Numbered from the stretch's first letter, positions 49,179 to 58,365 are shown. The stretch: DNA of 64,000 bases from Variovorax saccharolyticus (GCF_030316765.1 NZ_JASZYT010000005.1:1-64000); one strand, 5' to 3'. The notes: a model not told the origin generated them from the letters alone. Made by a program: numbers and translations.

Positions 49179-49585
49179 ATGCCAGCCGCCGAGGTCATAC
49201 CGGTTCTTGCCTATGCCGACGCGCCTGCGGCGGCGAGCTGGCTGTGCAGCGCCTTCGGGTTCACCGTCCGACTCCGGATCGGCGACCATCGCATTCAACT
49301 GAACGTGGGCGTCGGCGCCGTGGTGGTTCGCAGCGCGGACACCGGCGGTGCAGCACCGAGCGAGGTGCAGTCCGTCATGGTGCGTGTCCATGACGTCGAC
49401 GCGCACCGGTCCCGCGCCGTCGCGAGCGGGGCAGGATCCGCCGGAAGCCCGTGACGCATCCCTTTGGGGAGCGGCAGTACAGCTGCCAGGACATCGGCGG
49501 TCACTGGTGGACCTTCTCCGAATCTCTGGCAGATGTGCCGCCCGCCCTCTGGGGCGGCGAGCTCGTCGACGACGGTCCGCCCTGA
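49179..49585 (+). pseudogene. VOC/glyoxalase-like gene broken by one-base frameshift
   Basis: The first part from ATG 49179 reads AAEVIPVLAYADAPAAASWL and continues to the stop at 49452-49454. The missing C-terminal half (KPVTHPFGERQYSCQDIGGH, then WTFSESLADV) lies in another frame, ending at TGA 49583-49585. Inserting one base after about 49431 would rejoin them as GARIRRKPVTHPFGERQY, the normal VOC sequence. It is a recent one-base deletion or a sequencing error. It ends 2 bp before the lysR stop. Confidence 0.75.
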
Positions 49586-49587
49586 GT

Positions 49588-50463
49588 TCAAGGCCGCGAG
49601 AAGAGCGCCTCCGCATGTTCCAGGAACTTGCGCGCGATCGGCGCATGAGGACCATTGGAGCTCCAGACGAAGCCACTCTTGCGCATCGGCGCGATGCCCG
49701 GCAGCGCGACGCGCTGAATGCACAGCCCGCTCGACCAGAGCGCCGACCAATCCGGCAGCAACGATATGCCGAGGCCCTGGTCGACCATCGCCGCGATGGA
49801 CATCAGGCCGTTGATCTCCAGTCGCGTGTGTGGCGTCAGGCCGTGCTGGCGCAGATAGCGGTCGGCCATCTGCCCGCCTGCCACGCTGCGGTCGTACTGG
49901 ATATAGGGCTGGGTCCGGAGCAGGTCGTGCGCTTCGCGGTGCGCCAGATCGTCGGGCGCGACCACGACAAGCGGCTCTTCCATCAGGACGCGAAAGTCGC
50001 AGGTCTTCGGCATCGCGAACTGAGGCTCGACCACGACGGCTGCGTCGAGGTCGCCCGCGGCCACCATTCGACAAAGCTCTACCGAGGCATTCGACACCAC
50101 CGAGACGGAGAGGTCGGGGTTGGCGGCGTAGAGCCTCCGAAGCACAGGTGGCAGCACGGTCGTGAGCGCCGAGACGAAGCTTCCGAGCCGCAGCTCGCCC
50201 AGTTGCACGCGCTCGTTGGCCAGGGCTCGCAGGTCCCGCTCGGCACGCAGGATGTTGCGCGCGCGGTCGAAGATGTTGAGACCCGCGGCGGTCGGCTTCA
50301 CGACGCGCCCGGAGCGCTTCAGGAGTTGGGTGCCCAACTCGTCCTCGAGCGCCTTGAGCCTCGCGGCGACGGCTGCGGCGGTCAAGTCCAAACGCCGCGC
50401 GGCCTCGGCGATCGAGCCGCATTCGACCGTGGTGACGAAGCTCTGAACGTAGCGCAAGTCCAT
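49588..50463 (-). CDS. LysR-family transcriptional regulator
   Basis: This 291-aa regulator starts MDLRYVQSFVTTVECGSIAE. Its winged helix-turn-helix (residues 5-62) contains AARRLDLTAAAVAARLKALEDELGTQLL. A type 2 periplasmic-binding-like effector domain follows. It is divergent from a Bug receptor and dehydratase pair, which it probably controls. The effector is likely the substrate of that pathway, not identifiable here. Confidence 0.92.
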   Translation of the reverse strand: MDLRYVQSFVTTVECGSIAEAARRLDLTAAAVAARLKALEDELGTQLLKRSGRVVKPTAAGLNIFDRARNILRAERDLRALANERVQLGELRLGSFVSALTTVLPPVLRRLYAANPDLSVSVVSNASVELCRMVAAGDLDAAVVVEPQFAMPKTCDFRVLMEEPLVVVAPDDLAHREAHDLLRTQPYIQYDRSVAGGQMADRYLRQHGLTPHTRLEINGLMSIAAMVDQGLGISLLPDWSALWSSGLCIQRVALPGIAPMRKSGFVWSSNGPHAPIARKFLEHAEALFSRP

Positions 50464-50591
50464 GCATCACCCCGCTGGCGACAGCAGTTAGAACAAAAAA
50501 ATATTTTAGTCTGAAGCAAGCAAAGCCAAATTGTTCTCGGTTGTCTACTGGTCGACCATTGCGCTCGCATTCAGAAAAAGGAGACAACGCG
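50464..50591. promoter_or_regulatory. LysR/Bug divergent control region
   Basis: This 128-bp spacer holds an AT-rich core (50485-50510). GAACAA at 50491-50496 and TTGTTC at 50531-50536 form an inverted repeat with a 34-bp gap, wide enough for two helical turns of a LysR tetramer site. Individual promoter hexamers could not be fixed. Confidence 0.4.
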
Positions 50592-51602
50592 ATGATCGAA
50601 GAACCCGTGAATCAGAAGCGCAGAAAAGCCGTGGTCACAGCCCTTGCAGTGAGCACGCTCGTCGCCGCGCTGCCGGTGACGGCTGCCGCAGGCGCCTACC
50701 CGGAGAAACCCATCACGATGGTGGTCCCGTTCCCGCCCGGAGGCGCAACCGACATCATCGGCCGGGTCATCGCCGCAGAGTTGTCCGCAACGCTGGGCAA
50801 GCCCGTGGTGATCGACAATCGGAGCGGGGCCGGAGGGAACATCGGCGCGCAGGCAGTGGCCAAGGCGCCTCCCGATGGCTACACCATCCTCATGGGCGCC
50901 ATGACCTCCCACTCGACCATTGCCACCCTGGAGAAGGACAAGGTCCGCTATGACCTGGTCAAGGACCTCTCGGCGGTGGCGGTCATCGGCAGTGTTCCAT
51001 TGGTATTCGTCGCGACGCCCTCGCTTCCGGTGAAGTCATTGGGTGAACTGGTGGCCTACGTCAAGGCCAACCCCGGCAAGGTTTCCTTCGGCTCATCGGG
51101 CGCCGGGGCGCCCCAGCGCATGGCCTCGGAAATGCTCGCGACCCAGAACAGGCTCGCGATCGAACACATTCCCTACCGTGGAAGCGGCCCGGCCATCAAC
51201 GACCTGGTCGGCGGACAGATCCAGTTCATGGCCGAGACCGTGCCGGCCGTGCAGCAATTCATCAAGGCCGGCAAGCTCACGCCCCTCGCGGTCGCCGCCG
51301 CCACTCGCGACCCCAACCTGCCCGAGGTGCCCACCACGGCGGAGGCAGGCTTCCCCAGCCTCCTGGTCAGCTCCACCTTTGGCATTCTCGTGCCCGCTGC
51401 AACGCCCAGGGAGGTCGTGCAGAAGCTGAACACGGAGATCTACAGCGCGCTCCGGAAGCCGGGCGTTCAAGCGCAGCTGGCGCAGCAGGGCGTCATCGCG
51501 CAGACCGCCCTCACGCCGGACGCGGCGCAGGACAGGTTGAAGGCGGAAGTGGCGAAATGGGCAAAGGTCATCGCCGAAGCGAACATCAAACCAGACGAGT
51601 GA
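50592..51602 (+). CDS. Bug/TctC-family tripartite tricarboxylate binding protein
   Basis: This 336-aa periplasmic protein starts at ATG 50592. A basic N-region and hydrophobic core (VVTALAVSTLVAALPVTAAA) form the export signal. The Bug signature YPEKPITMVVPFPPGGATD, then GKPVVIDNRSGAGGNIGA and PDGYTILMG, is complete. Such receptors bind carboxylic acids for TctAB-like carriers, and many are orphans, as here. It is followed after 5 bp by the dehydratase, suggesting a sugar acid or related hydroxy-acid as ligand. Confidence 0.92.
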   Translation: MIEEPVNQKRRKAVVTALAVSTLVAALPVTAAAGAYPEKPITMVVPFPPGGATDIIGRVIAAELSATLGKPVVIDNRSGAGGNIGAQAVAKAPPDGYTILMGAMTSHSTIATLEKDKVRYDLVKDLSAVAVIGSVPLVFVATPSLPVKSLGELVAYVKANPGKVSFGSSGAGAPQRMASEMLATQNRLAIEHIPYRGSGPAINDLVGGQIQFMAETVPAVQQFIKAGKLTPLAVAAATRDPNLPEVPTTAEAGFPSLLVSSTFGILVPAATPREVVQKLNTEIYSALRKPGVQAQLAQQGVIAQTALTPDAAQDRLKAEVAKWAKVIAEANIKPDE

Positions 51603-51607
51603 AGAAC

Positions 51608-53329
51608 ATGAACGAAACACCCAAGGGCCTGAAGAAGGGCCTGACGAACTATGGCGACCAAGGCTTCTCGCTGTTCCTGCGCAAGGCCTTCATCAAGGGC
51701 GCCGGATACACCGACGATGCGCTGGACCGACCGGTCATCGGCATCACCAACACCGGCAGCAGCTACAACCCCTGCCACGGCAACATGCCGCAACTCCTCG
51801 AAGCGGTGAAGCGTGGCGTCATGCTGGCCGGGGGGCTGCCGATGGACTTCCCGACGATTTCCGTCCACGAGAGCTTCTCGGCCCCGACCAGCATGTACCT
51901 GCGCAATCTCATGTCGATGGACACCGAGGAACTGGTACGTGCGCAGCCCATGGATGCGGTGGTTCTCATAGGCGGCTGCGACAAGACGGTGCCGGCGCAG
52001 CTGATGGGTGCCGCGTCTGCCGGGATCCCGGCCATCCAGCTCATCACCGGGTCGATGCTGACCGGCAGCCATCGAGGCGAGCGCGTCGGCGCCTGCACGG
52101 ACTGCCGTCGCTACTGGGGCAAGTTCCGCGCAGAGGAGATCGATGCACAAGAGATCTCCGACGTCAACAATCAGTTGGTCGCGAGCGTCGGCACCTGCTC
52201 GGTGATGGGTACCGCGAGCACCATGGCGTGCGTCGCCGAGGCGCTCGGAATGACGGTGCCCGGTGGCGCGTCGCCGCCCGCGGTGACCGCGGACCGCATC
52301 CGCATTGCCGAGCAAACCGGCGCCCAGGCGGTCGAACTGGCCCGCAAAGGGCTGACGATCGACAAGATCCTGACGCCGGCCGCCTTCGAAAACGCACTGC
52401 GGGTGCTGCTCGCCATCGGTGGTTCGACCAACGGCATCGTCCATCTGACAGCCATCGCCGGTCGCGTGGGCATCGACATCGACCTCGCCGGCCTGGACCG
52501 GATGGGCAGGGAGACACCGGTGCTGGTCGATCTCAAGCCATCGGGCCAGCATTACATGGAGGATTTCCACAAGGCCGGCGGCATGGCAACCCTGCTTCGC
52601 GAACTCAAGCCATTGCTGCGCCTGGAAGCACTGACCGTGACCGGTCGGTCGCTGGGCGAAGAAATCGAACTGGCGGGCAGCGGCTTCGCGCAGGATGTCG
52701 TGCGACCCTTCGACAAGCCCATCTACCCGCAAGGCGGGCTGGCCGTGCTGCGAGGCAATCTGGCCCCGGGAGGCGCCATCATCAAGCAGTCGGCTGCCGA
52801 CCCGAAATTGATGGAGCACGAAGGGCGGGCGGTCGTCTTCGAGAACAGTGCCGACCTCGCCGACCGCATCGACAGCGACGACCTGGATGTCAGGGCCGAC
52901 GACATTCTCGTGTTGAAGAACATCGGTCCGAAGGGGGCACCCGGCATGCCGGAAGCCGGCTACATCCCGATTCCGCGCAAGCTCGCTCGCGCCGGCTTGA
53001 AGGACATCGTGCGCGTCTCCGACGGCCGCATGAGCGGCACGGCATTCGGCACCATCGTCTTGCACGTCACGCCGGAAGCTGCGGTCGGCGGGCCGCTGGC
53101 CTGCGTGCGCAGCGGCGACCGCATCCGCTTGAGCGTGGCGAACCGCGAGATTTCGCTTCTGGTGTCCGATCAGGAAATCGCCCGGCGTGCGGCTGAAAAC
53201 CCGGTGGTCGAACCCACTGCCGAGAGAGGCTACCGGAAGCTGTTCCTCCAGACCGTGACGCAGGCGGACAAGGGCGTCGACTTTGATTTCCTGCGGGCCC
53301 CGAAGTCGGTGGGAAAGGCGCCTGAATAG
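51608..53329 (+). CDS. IlvD/Edd-family dehydratase, sugar-acid type (L-arabinonate dehydratase-like)
   Basis: This 573-aa Fe-S dehydratase has the three cluster cysteines in TGSSYNPCHGNM, IGGCDKTVPAQ and VGTCSVMGTAST. The catalytic Ser is in SDGRMSGTAFGT near residue 480. The pattern YNPCHGN and the motif CTDCRRYWGKF resemble the sugar-acid dehydratases (L-arabinonate, D-xylonate) more than the IlvD of amino-acid synthesis. It probably dehydrates an aldonic acid imported with the help of the adjacent Bug protein. The precise substrate is unknown. Confidence 0.88.
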   Translation: MNETPKGLKKGLTNYGDQGFSLFLRKAFIKGAGYTDDALDRPVIGITNTGSSYNPCHGNMPQLLEAVKRGVMLAGGLPMDFPTISVHESFSAPTSMYLRNLMSMDTEELVRAQPMDAVVLIGGCDKTVPAQLMGAASAGIPAIQLITGSMLTGSHRGERVGACTDCRRYWGKFRAEEIDAQEISDVNNQLVASVGTCSVMGTASTMACVAEALGMTVPGGASPPAVTADRIRIAEQTGAQAVELARKGLTIDKILTPAAFENALRVLLAIGGSTNGIVHLTAIAGRVGIDIDLAGLDRMGRETPVLVDLKPSGQHYMEDFHKAGGMATLLRELKPLLRLEALTVTGRSLGEEIELAGSGFAQDVVRPFDKPIYPQGGLAVLRGNLAPGGAIIKQSAADPKLMEHEGRAVVFENSADLADRIDSDDLDVRADDILVLKNIGPKGAPGMPEAGYIPIPRKLARAGLKDIVRVSDGRMSGTAFGTIVLHVTPEAAVGGPLACVRSGDRIRLSVANREISLLVSDQEIARRAAENPVVEPTAERGYRKLFLQTVTQADKGVDFDFLRAPKSVGKAPE

Positions 53330-53450
53330 ATCGCATGGGCGGGGCATCTCGAAGCCCGGCATCGGGAATTCCCTGACGGCTTTCTGCCGATCGCCCGGCT
53401 TGGCGCCGTCCTTGGCGCGGCGCAAAATGGTCCTCGACACCGGAGTCGCC

Positions 53451-53510
53451 ATGCCCGAATTCCTGCGCACCGATCCCAGCTTCCATCCCTCGCCGCGGCT
53501 GGCGGCCTGA
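53451..53510 (+). pseudogene. Possible N-terminal remnant of a SBP56-type methanethiol oxidase gene
   Basis: The 19-codon frame ends in the pattern LRTDPSFHPSPRLAA and then a stop. The DPxFxPSPxLA motif is the usual beginning of selenium-binding-protein-56/methanethiol-oxidase proteins, normally followed by about 440 more residues that are absent here. The 204-bp spacer 53330-53533 holds nothing else that I can identify. The match is short, so this is tentative. Confidence 0.3.
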
Positions 53511-53533
53511 CGCGTCGAGCCGGTGCCGTCGCC

Positions 53534-54226
53534 ATGAGCACCGCCGCAACCGTCTCTCTCTGGGCCGGCGTGGTGGTCATCGGCATCTACCACGGCCTCA
53601 ACCCTGCGATGGGCTGGCCGCTCGCGGTGGCCAACGGCCTGGGCGCCCGACGCGGCGGGGCCGTCTTCGCCACCTGGGTGCCCCTGGGCGCGGGCCATCT
53701 GCTGGCGATGGCGCTGGTGCTGGTGCCCTTCGCGCTGCTCACCTGGATGATGGAGCGCAGCCTGGAGATCCGGGTCGGCGCCGGCGTGCTGGTGCTGCTC
53801 TATGGGCTGTCGCGGCTGCTTGTCCGCCAACGCCATCGCCACAGCCCGCTGGTGCGCATCCGGTCGACGCAGGTGGCCTTCTGGTCCTTCCTGATGGCCA
53901 GCGGGCACGGCGCCGCGCTGATGCTGCTGCCGGTGCTCCTGGGGCTGTGCGAGACGCCGGCCGCGACCGCCGCGGGGGGCTTCGATCGCGCGGCCGCGAT
54001 GGACCTGATGCGCGCCAGCGTCGGCACGGCGGTGGTCGTCTCGCTGGTGCACACCGCGGCGATGATCGCCTCGGGCCTCGCCGTCGGCTGGGTGGTCTAC
54101 CGCTATCTCGGCCTGCGGGCCCTGCGTGCCCAGTGGATCGACCTGGACATCGTCTGGGCGCTGGGCCTGATCGTCTCGGGCAGCGCCGGCGTGGCGACGG
54201 CGCTGCTCGCCTATTCGTCGCGCTGA
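53534..54226 (+). CDS. Polytopic membrane protein with HGLNPAMGWPLA motif
   Basis: This 230-aa protein has six likely membrane segments. The first carries VIGIYHGLNPAMGWPLAVA. Another carries FLMASGHGAALMLLPVLLG, and a later one LVHTAAMIASGLAVGW. Three histidines placed in or at the membrane edge with Asn/Ser partners suggest metal or small-ion handling, loosely like RcnA/NicO transporters. I cannot assign a family. It stands between a possible SBP56 remnant and a LuxR gene. Confidence 0.7.
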   Translation: MSTAATVSLWAGVVVIGIYHGLNPAMGWPLAVANGLGARRGGAVFATWVPLGAGHLLAMALVLVPFALLTWMMERSLEIRVGAGVLVLLYGLSRLLVRQRHRHSPLVRIRSTQVAFWSFLMASGHGAALMLLPVLLGLCETPAATAAGGFDRAAAMDLMRASVGTAVVVSLVHTAAMIASGLAVGWVVYRYLGLRALRAQWIDLDIVWALGLIVSGSAGVATALLAYSSR

Positions 54227-54353
54227 AGAGCAGGCCGCCGGGCCGCAGGTTTTCCCTGATCGCAAATGTCGTCGCGACGACTGCGCCGCGGGCGGCGGCC
54301 GGCCGACAATGCGAAGCAACGCGCAACACGGTGGCCGCACAGGAGGCAAGACG

Positions 54354-55145
54354 ATGCAATTTGTCCCGCTCGCAGCGACGAGTGGCTTGGCCGCGGCCGG
54401 CGGACCCAGCGCCAACTCGCTGGCCCTGGCAGGGCTGATCGGGAGCGTCGGCGCCGACGATTTCTCCCGCCGGGCGCTGGCGCACATCAACCGGATGCTG
54501 CCGGTCTGCTGGTGGTCGGTGTACCGGTTGCACGAGCAGGGGCCGCCCGAGATTCACCTGAACGCCAGCTTCGAGGCCCGGGACCGCACCGCGGCGGCCT
54601 TTCGTGTCTATCGACAGGGGCTCTACCGCGCCGACCGCAGCTTCGATCCGGCCAGGCAGACGCGCCCGGGCGCCAGCTCGCTGACCCATCTGCATGCCGA
54701 AGAGATCTCGCGCGTGCAGCGGCGCGAGATCTACACCGCCAACGGGCTGCGCGAGCGGGTCTCGCTGGTGCGCCGCTGCGACGACGGCAGCCTGCTGGCG
54801 CTGAACCTCTACCGCAACGAAAGCCAGTGCGGTTTTCAGGACAACGAGCTGGCGCTGCTGCAGGAACTCGGTGCGCCGCTGATCGCCTGCGTCGAGTTGC
54901 AGCTGCGCCTGTCGTGTCCGGCACCGGTGCCGGTGGTCGAGGACGCGCGCCCGCTGCTCGGCCTGCCGCGGCGCGAGCGCGAGGTCTGCGAGAGACTGCT
55001 GATGGGATGGACCTACGACGGCGTGGCGGCCGACCTGGGCCTCTCGGCCGGCACCGTCAAGACCTACCGCGACCGGGCCTTCGAGCGGCTCGGGATTCAC
55101 CATCGCAACGAGCTGTTCGCGATGGCCCTGGCGCATCAGGGTTAG
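54354..55145 (+). CDS. LuxR-type HTH transcriptional regulator
   Basis: This 263-aa protein starts at ATG 54354 with a perfect AGGAGG at 54341-54346. The N-terminal 190 residues form an unassigned sensing domain. The C-terminal LuxR HTH reads LPRREREVCERLLMGW, then GVAADLGLSAGTVKTYRDRA and FERLGIHHRNEL. It precedes the acyl-CoA ligase and Bug genes on the same strand and may regulate them. No acyl-homoserine-lactone-binding signature was recognised. Confidence 0.85.
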   Translation: MQFVPLAATSGLAAAGGPSANSLALAGLIGSVGADDFSRRALAHINRMLPVCWWSVYRLHEQGPPEIHLNASFEARDRTAAAFRVYRQGLYRADRSFDPARQTRPGASSLTHLHAEEISRVQRREIYTANGLRERVSLVRRCDDGSLLALNLYRNESQCGFQDNELALLQELGAPLIACVELQLRLSCPAPVPVVEDARPLLGLPRREREVCERLLMGWTYDGVAADLGLSAGTVKTYRDRAFERLGIHHRNELFAMALAHQG

Positions 55146-55241
55146 CCCGGTCCCCATCGCAGCAGACAAGGTCGGGCGGCGCTTGCTCCTATCCTGCCGG
55201 CTCCGGTGGCGCATCCCGCGCCGCCCCAGCGAGGAAGTCCG

Positions 55242-57095
55242 GTGAGCGTTCCAGGCATTCGTGATCGCGAGCAGGTGCGGCAGATCGAGTCGCGGCCGTA
55301 CGCGGAGTTTCTGCCGCACGCCTCGGTGCTGGAGGCGCTCGAGCACTCGGCCCGCCTGCATGGCGACAGGCGCGCCCTGACCTACATCCCTGCGGCCGAT
55401 CTGCAGCAGCCTCCGGCCAGCTGGACCCACGCCGGCTTCGTCGCCGAAGTCCGCCGCGCCGCGCGCCTGTTCCAGCGCCTCTCCGGCGACGAAGCGCCGA
55501 GGGTGGCGATGCTGCTGCCGGCCATTCCCCAGGCCTACTTCACGCTCTGGGGCGCCGAGGCGGCCGGCGTCGCCTGCCCGGTCAACTACCTGCTGGGCGC
55601 GGAGCACATCGCCGAGCTCCTCTGCGCGGCCGAGGCCAACATCCTCGTGGCGCTGGGGCCGAACGCGGAACTCGACATCTGGCCGCGCATCGCCGAGATC
55701 CGCGCGCGCTGTCCGAAGCTGCGCTGCGTGCTGGCCGTCGGCGCGCCGGCCGGCGATGGCGCCGTGCTCGATTTCGATCGCGAGCTGGCTGCCACCCGCG
55801 CCGATGATTTCGTGGCGCCCGGCGACGACCCCGACCGGCTGGCGGCGCTGTTTCACACCGGCGGCACCACCGGCCGCCCCAAGTTGGCCATGCAGACCCA
55901 GCGCAACCAGCTGCATGCAGCCTGGGGCGCGGCGCGCATGTACGGCGCCGGCCCGGCCGATGTGATCCTCAACGGCTTCCCGCTGTTCCATGTGGCGGGC
56001 TCGATGGTCTACGGCCTGTCGACCCTGCTGGCCGGCGGCGAAGTGCTGCTGCCCACCTTGCTGGGCATGCGCAACCTCGACTTCGTGAAAGCCTACTGGC
56101 GCTGCGTCGAGCGCCATCGCGTCAGCCTGCTGGCCACGGTGCCGACCGTGATCTCGGCCCTGCTCGGCGTCGAGCGCGGCGATGCCGACCTCTCGAGCGT
56201 GCGCGCCCTGCTGACCGGCGGCTCGCCGCTGCCGACCGAGCTGGCGGACGGTTTCGAGCAGCGCTTCGGCATCCCGGTGCGCAACATCCTCGGCATGACC
56301 GAGTGCGGCGGCGTCATCGCGATCGAGCCGGTGGCGGGGCCGCGCGTGGCGGGTTCGGTCGGCCTCGCCTTGCCGTTCACGCGGCTGCGGGTGGTCGACG
56401 AGCTCGGCCTCGAGGTCGCGGCCGGCGTCGACGGCGTGCTGCAGATCAGCGGTCCCAACGTCGGGCCCGGCTACACCGAGGCATCGCGCAACGCCGGGAC
56501 CTTCACCGACGACGGCTGGCTGGTGTCGGGCGACATCGCGCACATCGATCTCGAGGGCCGCGTGTTCGTGACCGGCCGGGCCAAGGACCTGATCATCCGC
56601 AGCGGCCACAACATCGACCCGATCGTGATCGAGGACGCGCTGCTGCGGCACCCCGACGTGCTGATGGCAGCGGCCGTGGGCGCGCCCGACGAGTACGCCG
56701 GCGAAATCCCGGTCGCCTTCGTCTCGCTGCGCCCCGGTGCCGCGGTCACGGCCGCCGCGCTGCATGACTTCGCGCAGCAGTTCATCCCCGAGCGGCCGGC
56801 GTTCCCGAAGCGCATCGTGGTGCTCGACGCGCTGCCGACGACCGCCATCGGCAAGCTGTTCAAGCCCGAACTGAGGGCGCAGGCGGTGCGTGCCGTGCTG
56901 GCGGACCGCCTGGCGGGCGAAGGACTCGACACCCTCGTCGCGCTCGACGTGCTGCTGGAGCCGCGCGGCCCGGTGGCCGAGTTCTCGGCGGTCGCCGACG
57001 CCGGCCTCGAGGCGCGGATCCGAAAGCTGATGAGCGGCTTCGCGCTCGAGTACCGGCTCTCGCGACAACATTCCAATGGAGACCCAGAAAGATGA
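55242..57095 (+). CDS. AMP-forming acyl-CoA synthetase
   Basis: This 617-aa enzyme activates a carboxylic acid as its CoA thioester through an adenylate. GTG 55242 is preferred because GAGGAAG lies five bases upstream. The P-loop HTGGTTGRPKLAM, the A5 motif NILGMTECGG, the hinge GWLVSGDIAHIDLEGRVF and the A10 lysine in TTAIGKLFKPEL are all present. The stop overlaps the Bug gene (ATGA), coupling uptake receptor and activating enzyme. The substrate acid is unknown. Confidence 0.9.
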   Translation: MSVPGIRDREQVRQIESRPYAEFLPHASVLEALEHSARLHGDRRALTYIPAADLQQPPASWTHAGFVAEVRRAARLFQRLSGDEAPRVAMLLPAIPQAYFTLWGAEAAGVACPVNYLLGAEHIAELLCAAEANILVALGPNAELDIWPRIAEIRARCPKLRCVLAVGAPAGDGAVLDFDRELAATRADDFVAPGDDPDRLAALFHTGGTTGRPKLAMQTQRNQLHAAWGAARMYGAGPADVILNGFPLFHVAGSMVYGLSTLLAGGEVLLPTLLGMRNLDFVKAYWRCVERHRVSLLATVPTVISALLGVERGDADLSSVRALLTGGSPLPTELADGFEQRFGIPVRNILGMTECGGVIAIEPVAGPRVAGSVGLALPFTRLRVVDELGLEVAAGVDGVLQISGPNVGPGYTEASRNAGTFTDDGWLVSGDIAHIDLEGRVFVTGRAKDLIIRSGHNIDPIVIEDALLRHPDVLMAAAVGAPDEYAGEIPVAFVSLRPGAAVTAAALHDFAQQFIPERPAFPKRIVVLDALPTTAIGKLFKPELRAQAVRAVLADRLAGEGLDTLVALDVLLEPRGPVAEFSAVADAGLEARIRKLMSGFALEYRLSRQHSNGDPER

Positions 57096-58081
57096 CTTTC
57101 AGATCCTCACGCAGACATTGCCTGCTCGGCGGCCTGGGCCTGGCGGCCGCCGCGATCGCGCCCTCGGCTGCGTTCGCGCAGGCCTTTCCCAGTCGCTCGC
57201 TGCGGCTGGCGGTCGGCTTCGCGCCCGGCACCGGGCCCGACGTGGTCGCGCGCACCCTCGGCCAGCGCCTGGGCGATCTGCTCCAGCAGCCGCTGGTGAT
57301 CGAGAACCGCGCCGGTGCGGGCGGGCAGATCGCGGCGCAGTTCGTCGCCAAGAGTCCGCCCGACGGCTACACGCTGCTGATCGCCGATGTCAGCGCGATC
57401 AGCATCGCGCCGGCCGCGTTCTCCAGGCTCGGCTACGACCCGGCGAAGGAACTGGTCGCGGTGTCGGAGGTGGTCCGCACCGACTTCATCCTGGTGGTGC
57501 CCAACCAGTCGCCGGCGCGCACGGTGGCCGAGTTCGCCAAGCTCGCCGCCGCCAGCCGCGAGAAGACCAACTTCGGCACCTTCGGCGCCGGCACGCCGGG
57601 CCACTTCGGGGCCGAGATGTTCGCCGAGCAGGCGGGTTTCAAGGTCGAGCCGGTCCACTACCGGGCCACCGGCGATGCGGTGTCGGCGATCATCGCGGGC
57701 GACGTGCAGGGTGCCTTCGTGTCGACGGCCCTGGCCACGGCCCAGGTCAAGGGCGGCAAGATGCGCGCCCTGGCGACCACGGCGCCGCAGCGTTCGCCGC
57801 TGTTGCCTGAGGTGCCGACCTTCGCGGAGTCGGGCTTTCCGAAGGCCGACTTCTCGGCCTGGTTCGTGCTGTTCGTGCCGGCCGGGACGCCGCCCGGCGT
57901 GATCGCCACGCTCAACGAACAGGCCATCGCCGCGGTCCGCACGCCGGATGTGCGCCGCCGGCTCGAAGAGGCGGGCTTCAGCGTACTGGGCACCAGCCAG
58001 GCCGAGGCCGCCAGGATGGTGGTCGACGAGACTGCGAAGTGGAAGAAGGTGGTGGCGGCGACCGGCTTCAAGGGCGACTGA
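57092..58081 (+). CDS. Bug/TctC-family binding protein coupled to the CoA ligase
   Basis: This 329-aa periplasmic receptor has an Arg-rich N-terminus (TFRSSRRHCLLGGLGLAAAA), possibly a twin-arginine-like or ordinary signal ending at AAFAQ. It then shows FPSRSLRLAVGFAPGTGPDV, VIENRAGAGGQIAAQFV and PDGYTLLIAD. It overlaps the acyl-CoA synthetase by 4 bp. The ligand is presumably the acid that the synthetase activates. Confidence 0.92.
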   Translation: MTFRSSRRHCLLGGLGLAAAAIAPSAAFAQAFPSRSLRLAVGFAPGTGPDVVARTLGQRLGDLLQQPLVIENRAGAGGQIAAQFVAKSPPDGYTLLIADVSAISIAPAAFSRLGYDPAKELVAVSEVVRTDFILVVPNQSPARTVAEFAKLAAASREKTNFGTFGAGTPGHFGAEMFAEQAGFKVEPVHYRATGDAVSAIIAGDVQGAFVSTALATAQVKGGKMRALATTAPQRSPLLPEVPTFAESGFPKADFSAWFVLFVPAGTPPGVIATLNEQAIAAVRTPDVRRRLEEAGFSVLGTSQAEAARMVVDETAKWKKVVAATGFKGD

Positions 58082-58221
58082 GACACGCCCGCGCGCTGCA
58101 TCGAGCGCAGGGCGGGGCGGGCCGAAGTCCACCGGGGCTTCGTGGCCGTTGATCGTGTCGGTTGCGCCCGCGCGCCGACCTGCTTAACCTGCCTGAAAAC
58201 CAACGCCTCCAAGGAGGTCTC

Positions 58222-58365
58222 ATGTTCAGGCTCACGGTCGCGACCTTGCTGCTCGTGCTGGCAGGCTGCTCGGGAAATCCGCAGCCCCGCCAGTTCTCGG
58301 TGTGTTCGACCCAGCCCGGCAGCTACGCCTGCCAGGTCGAGCGCATGTCGAACGCCGGCATGTGA
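58222..58365 (+). CDS. 47-aa lipoprotein
   Basis: The ATG at 58222 follows a perfect AAGGAGG (58211-58217). The N-terminus FRLTVATLLLVLAGCSG has a lipobox LAGC with the lipidated Cys at residue 15. The short mature part has two more Cys and ends in SNAGM. The very strong ribosome site supports translation. No family is recognised. Confidence 0.7.
   Translation: MFRLTVATLLLVLAGCSGNPQPRQFSVCSTQPGSYACQVERMSNAGM

Noticed and set aside
55206..55241. ATG 55206 as the start of the acyl-CoA synthetase
   Set aside because: The extra twelve residues are Pro/Ser-rich and unlike the family, while GTG 55242 has a good ribosome site.
51467..57071. Long minus-strand open frames of 1007 and 1110 codons
   Set aside because: Same composition as other shadows (His/Arg/Gln-rich, no motifs) and opposite the Bug, dehydratase and CoA-ligase genes, which carry full family signatures.
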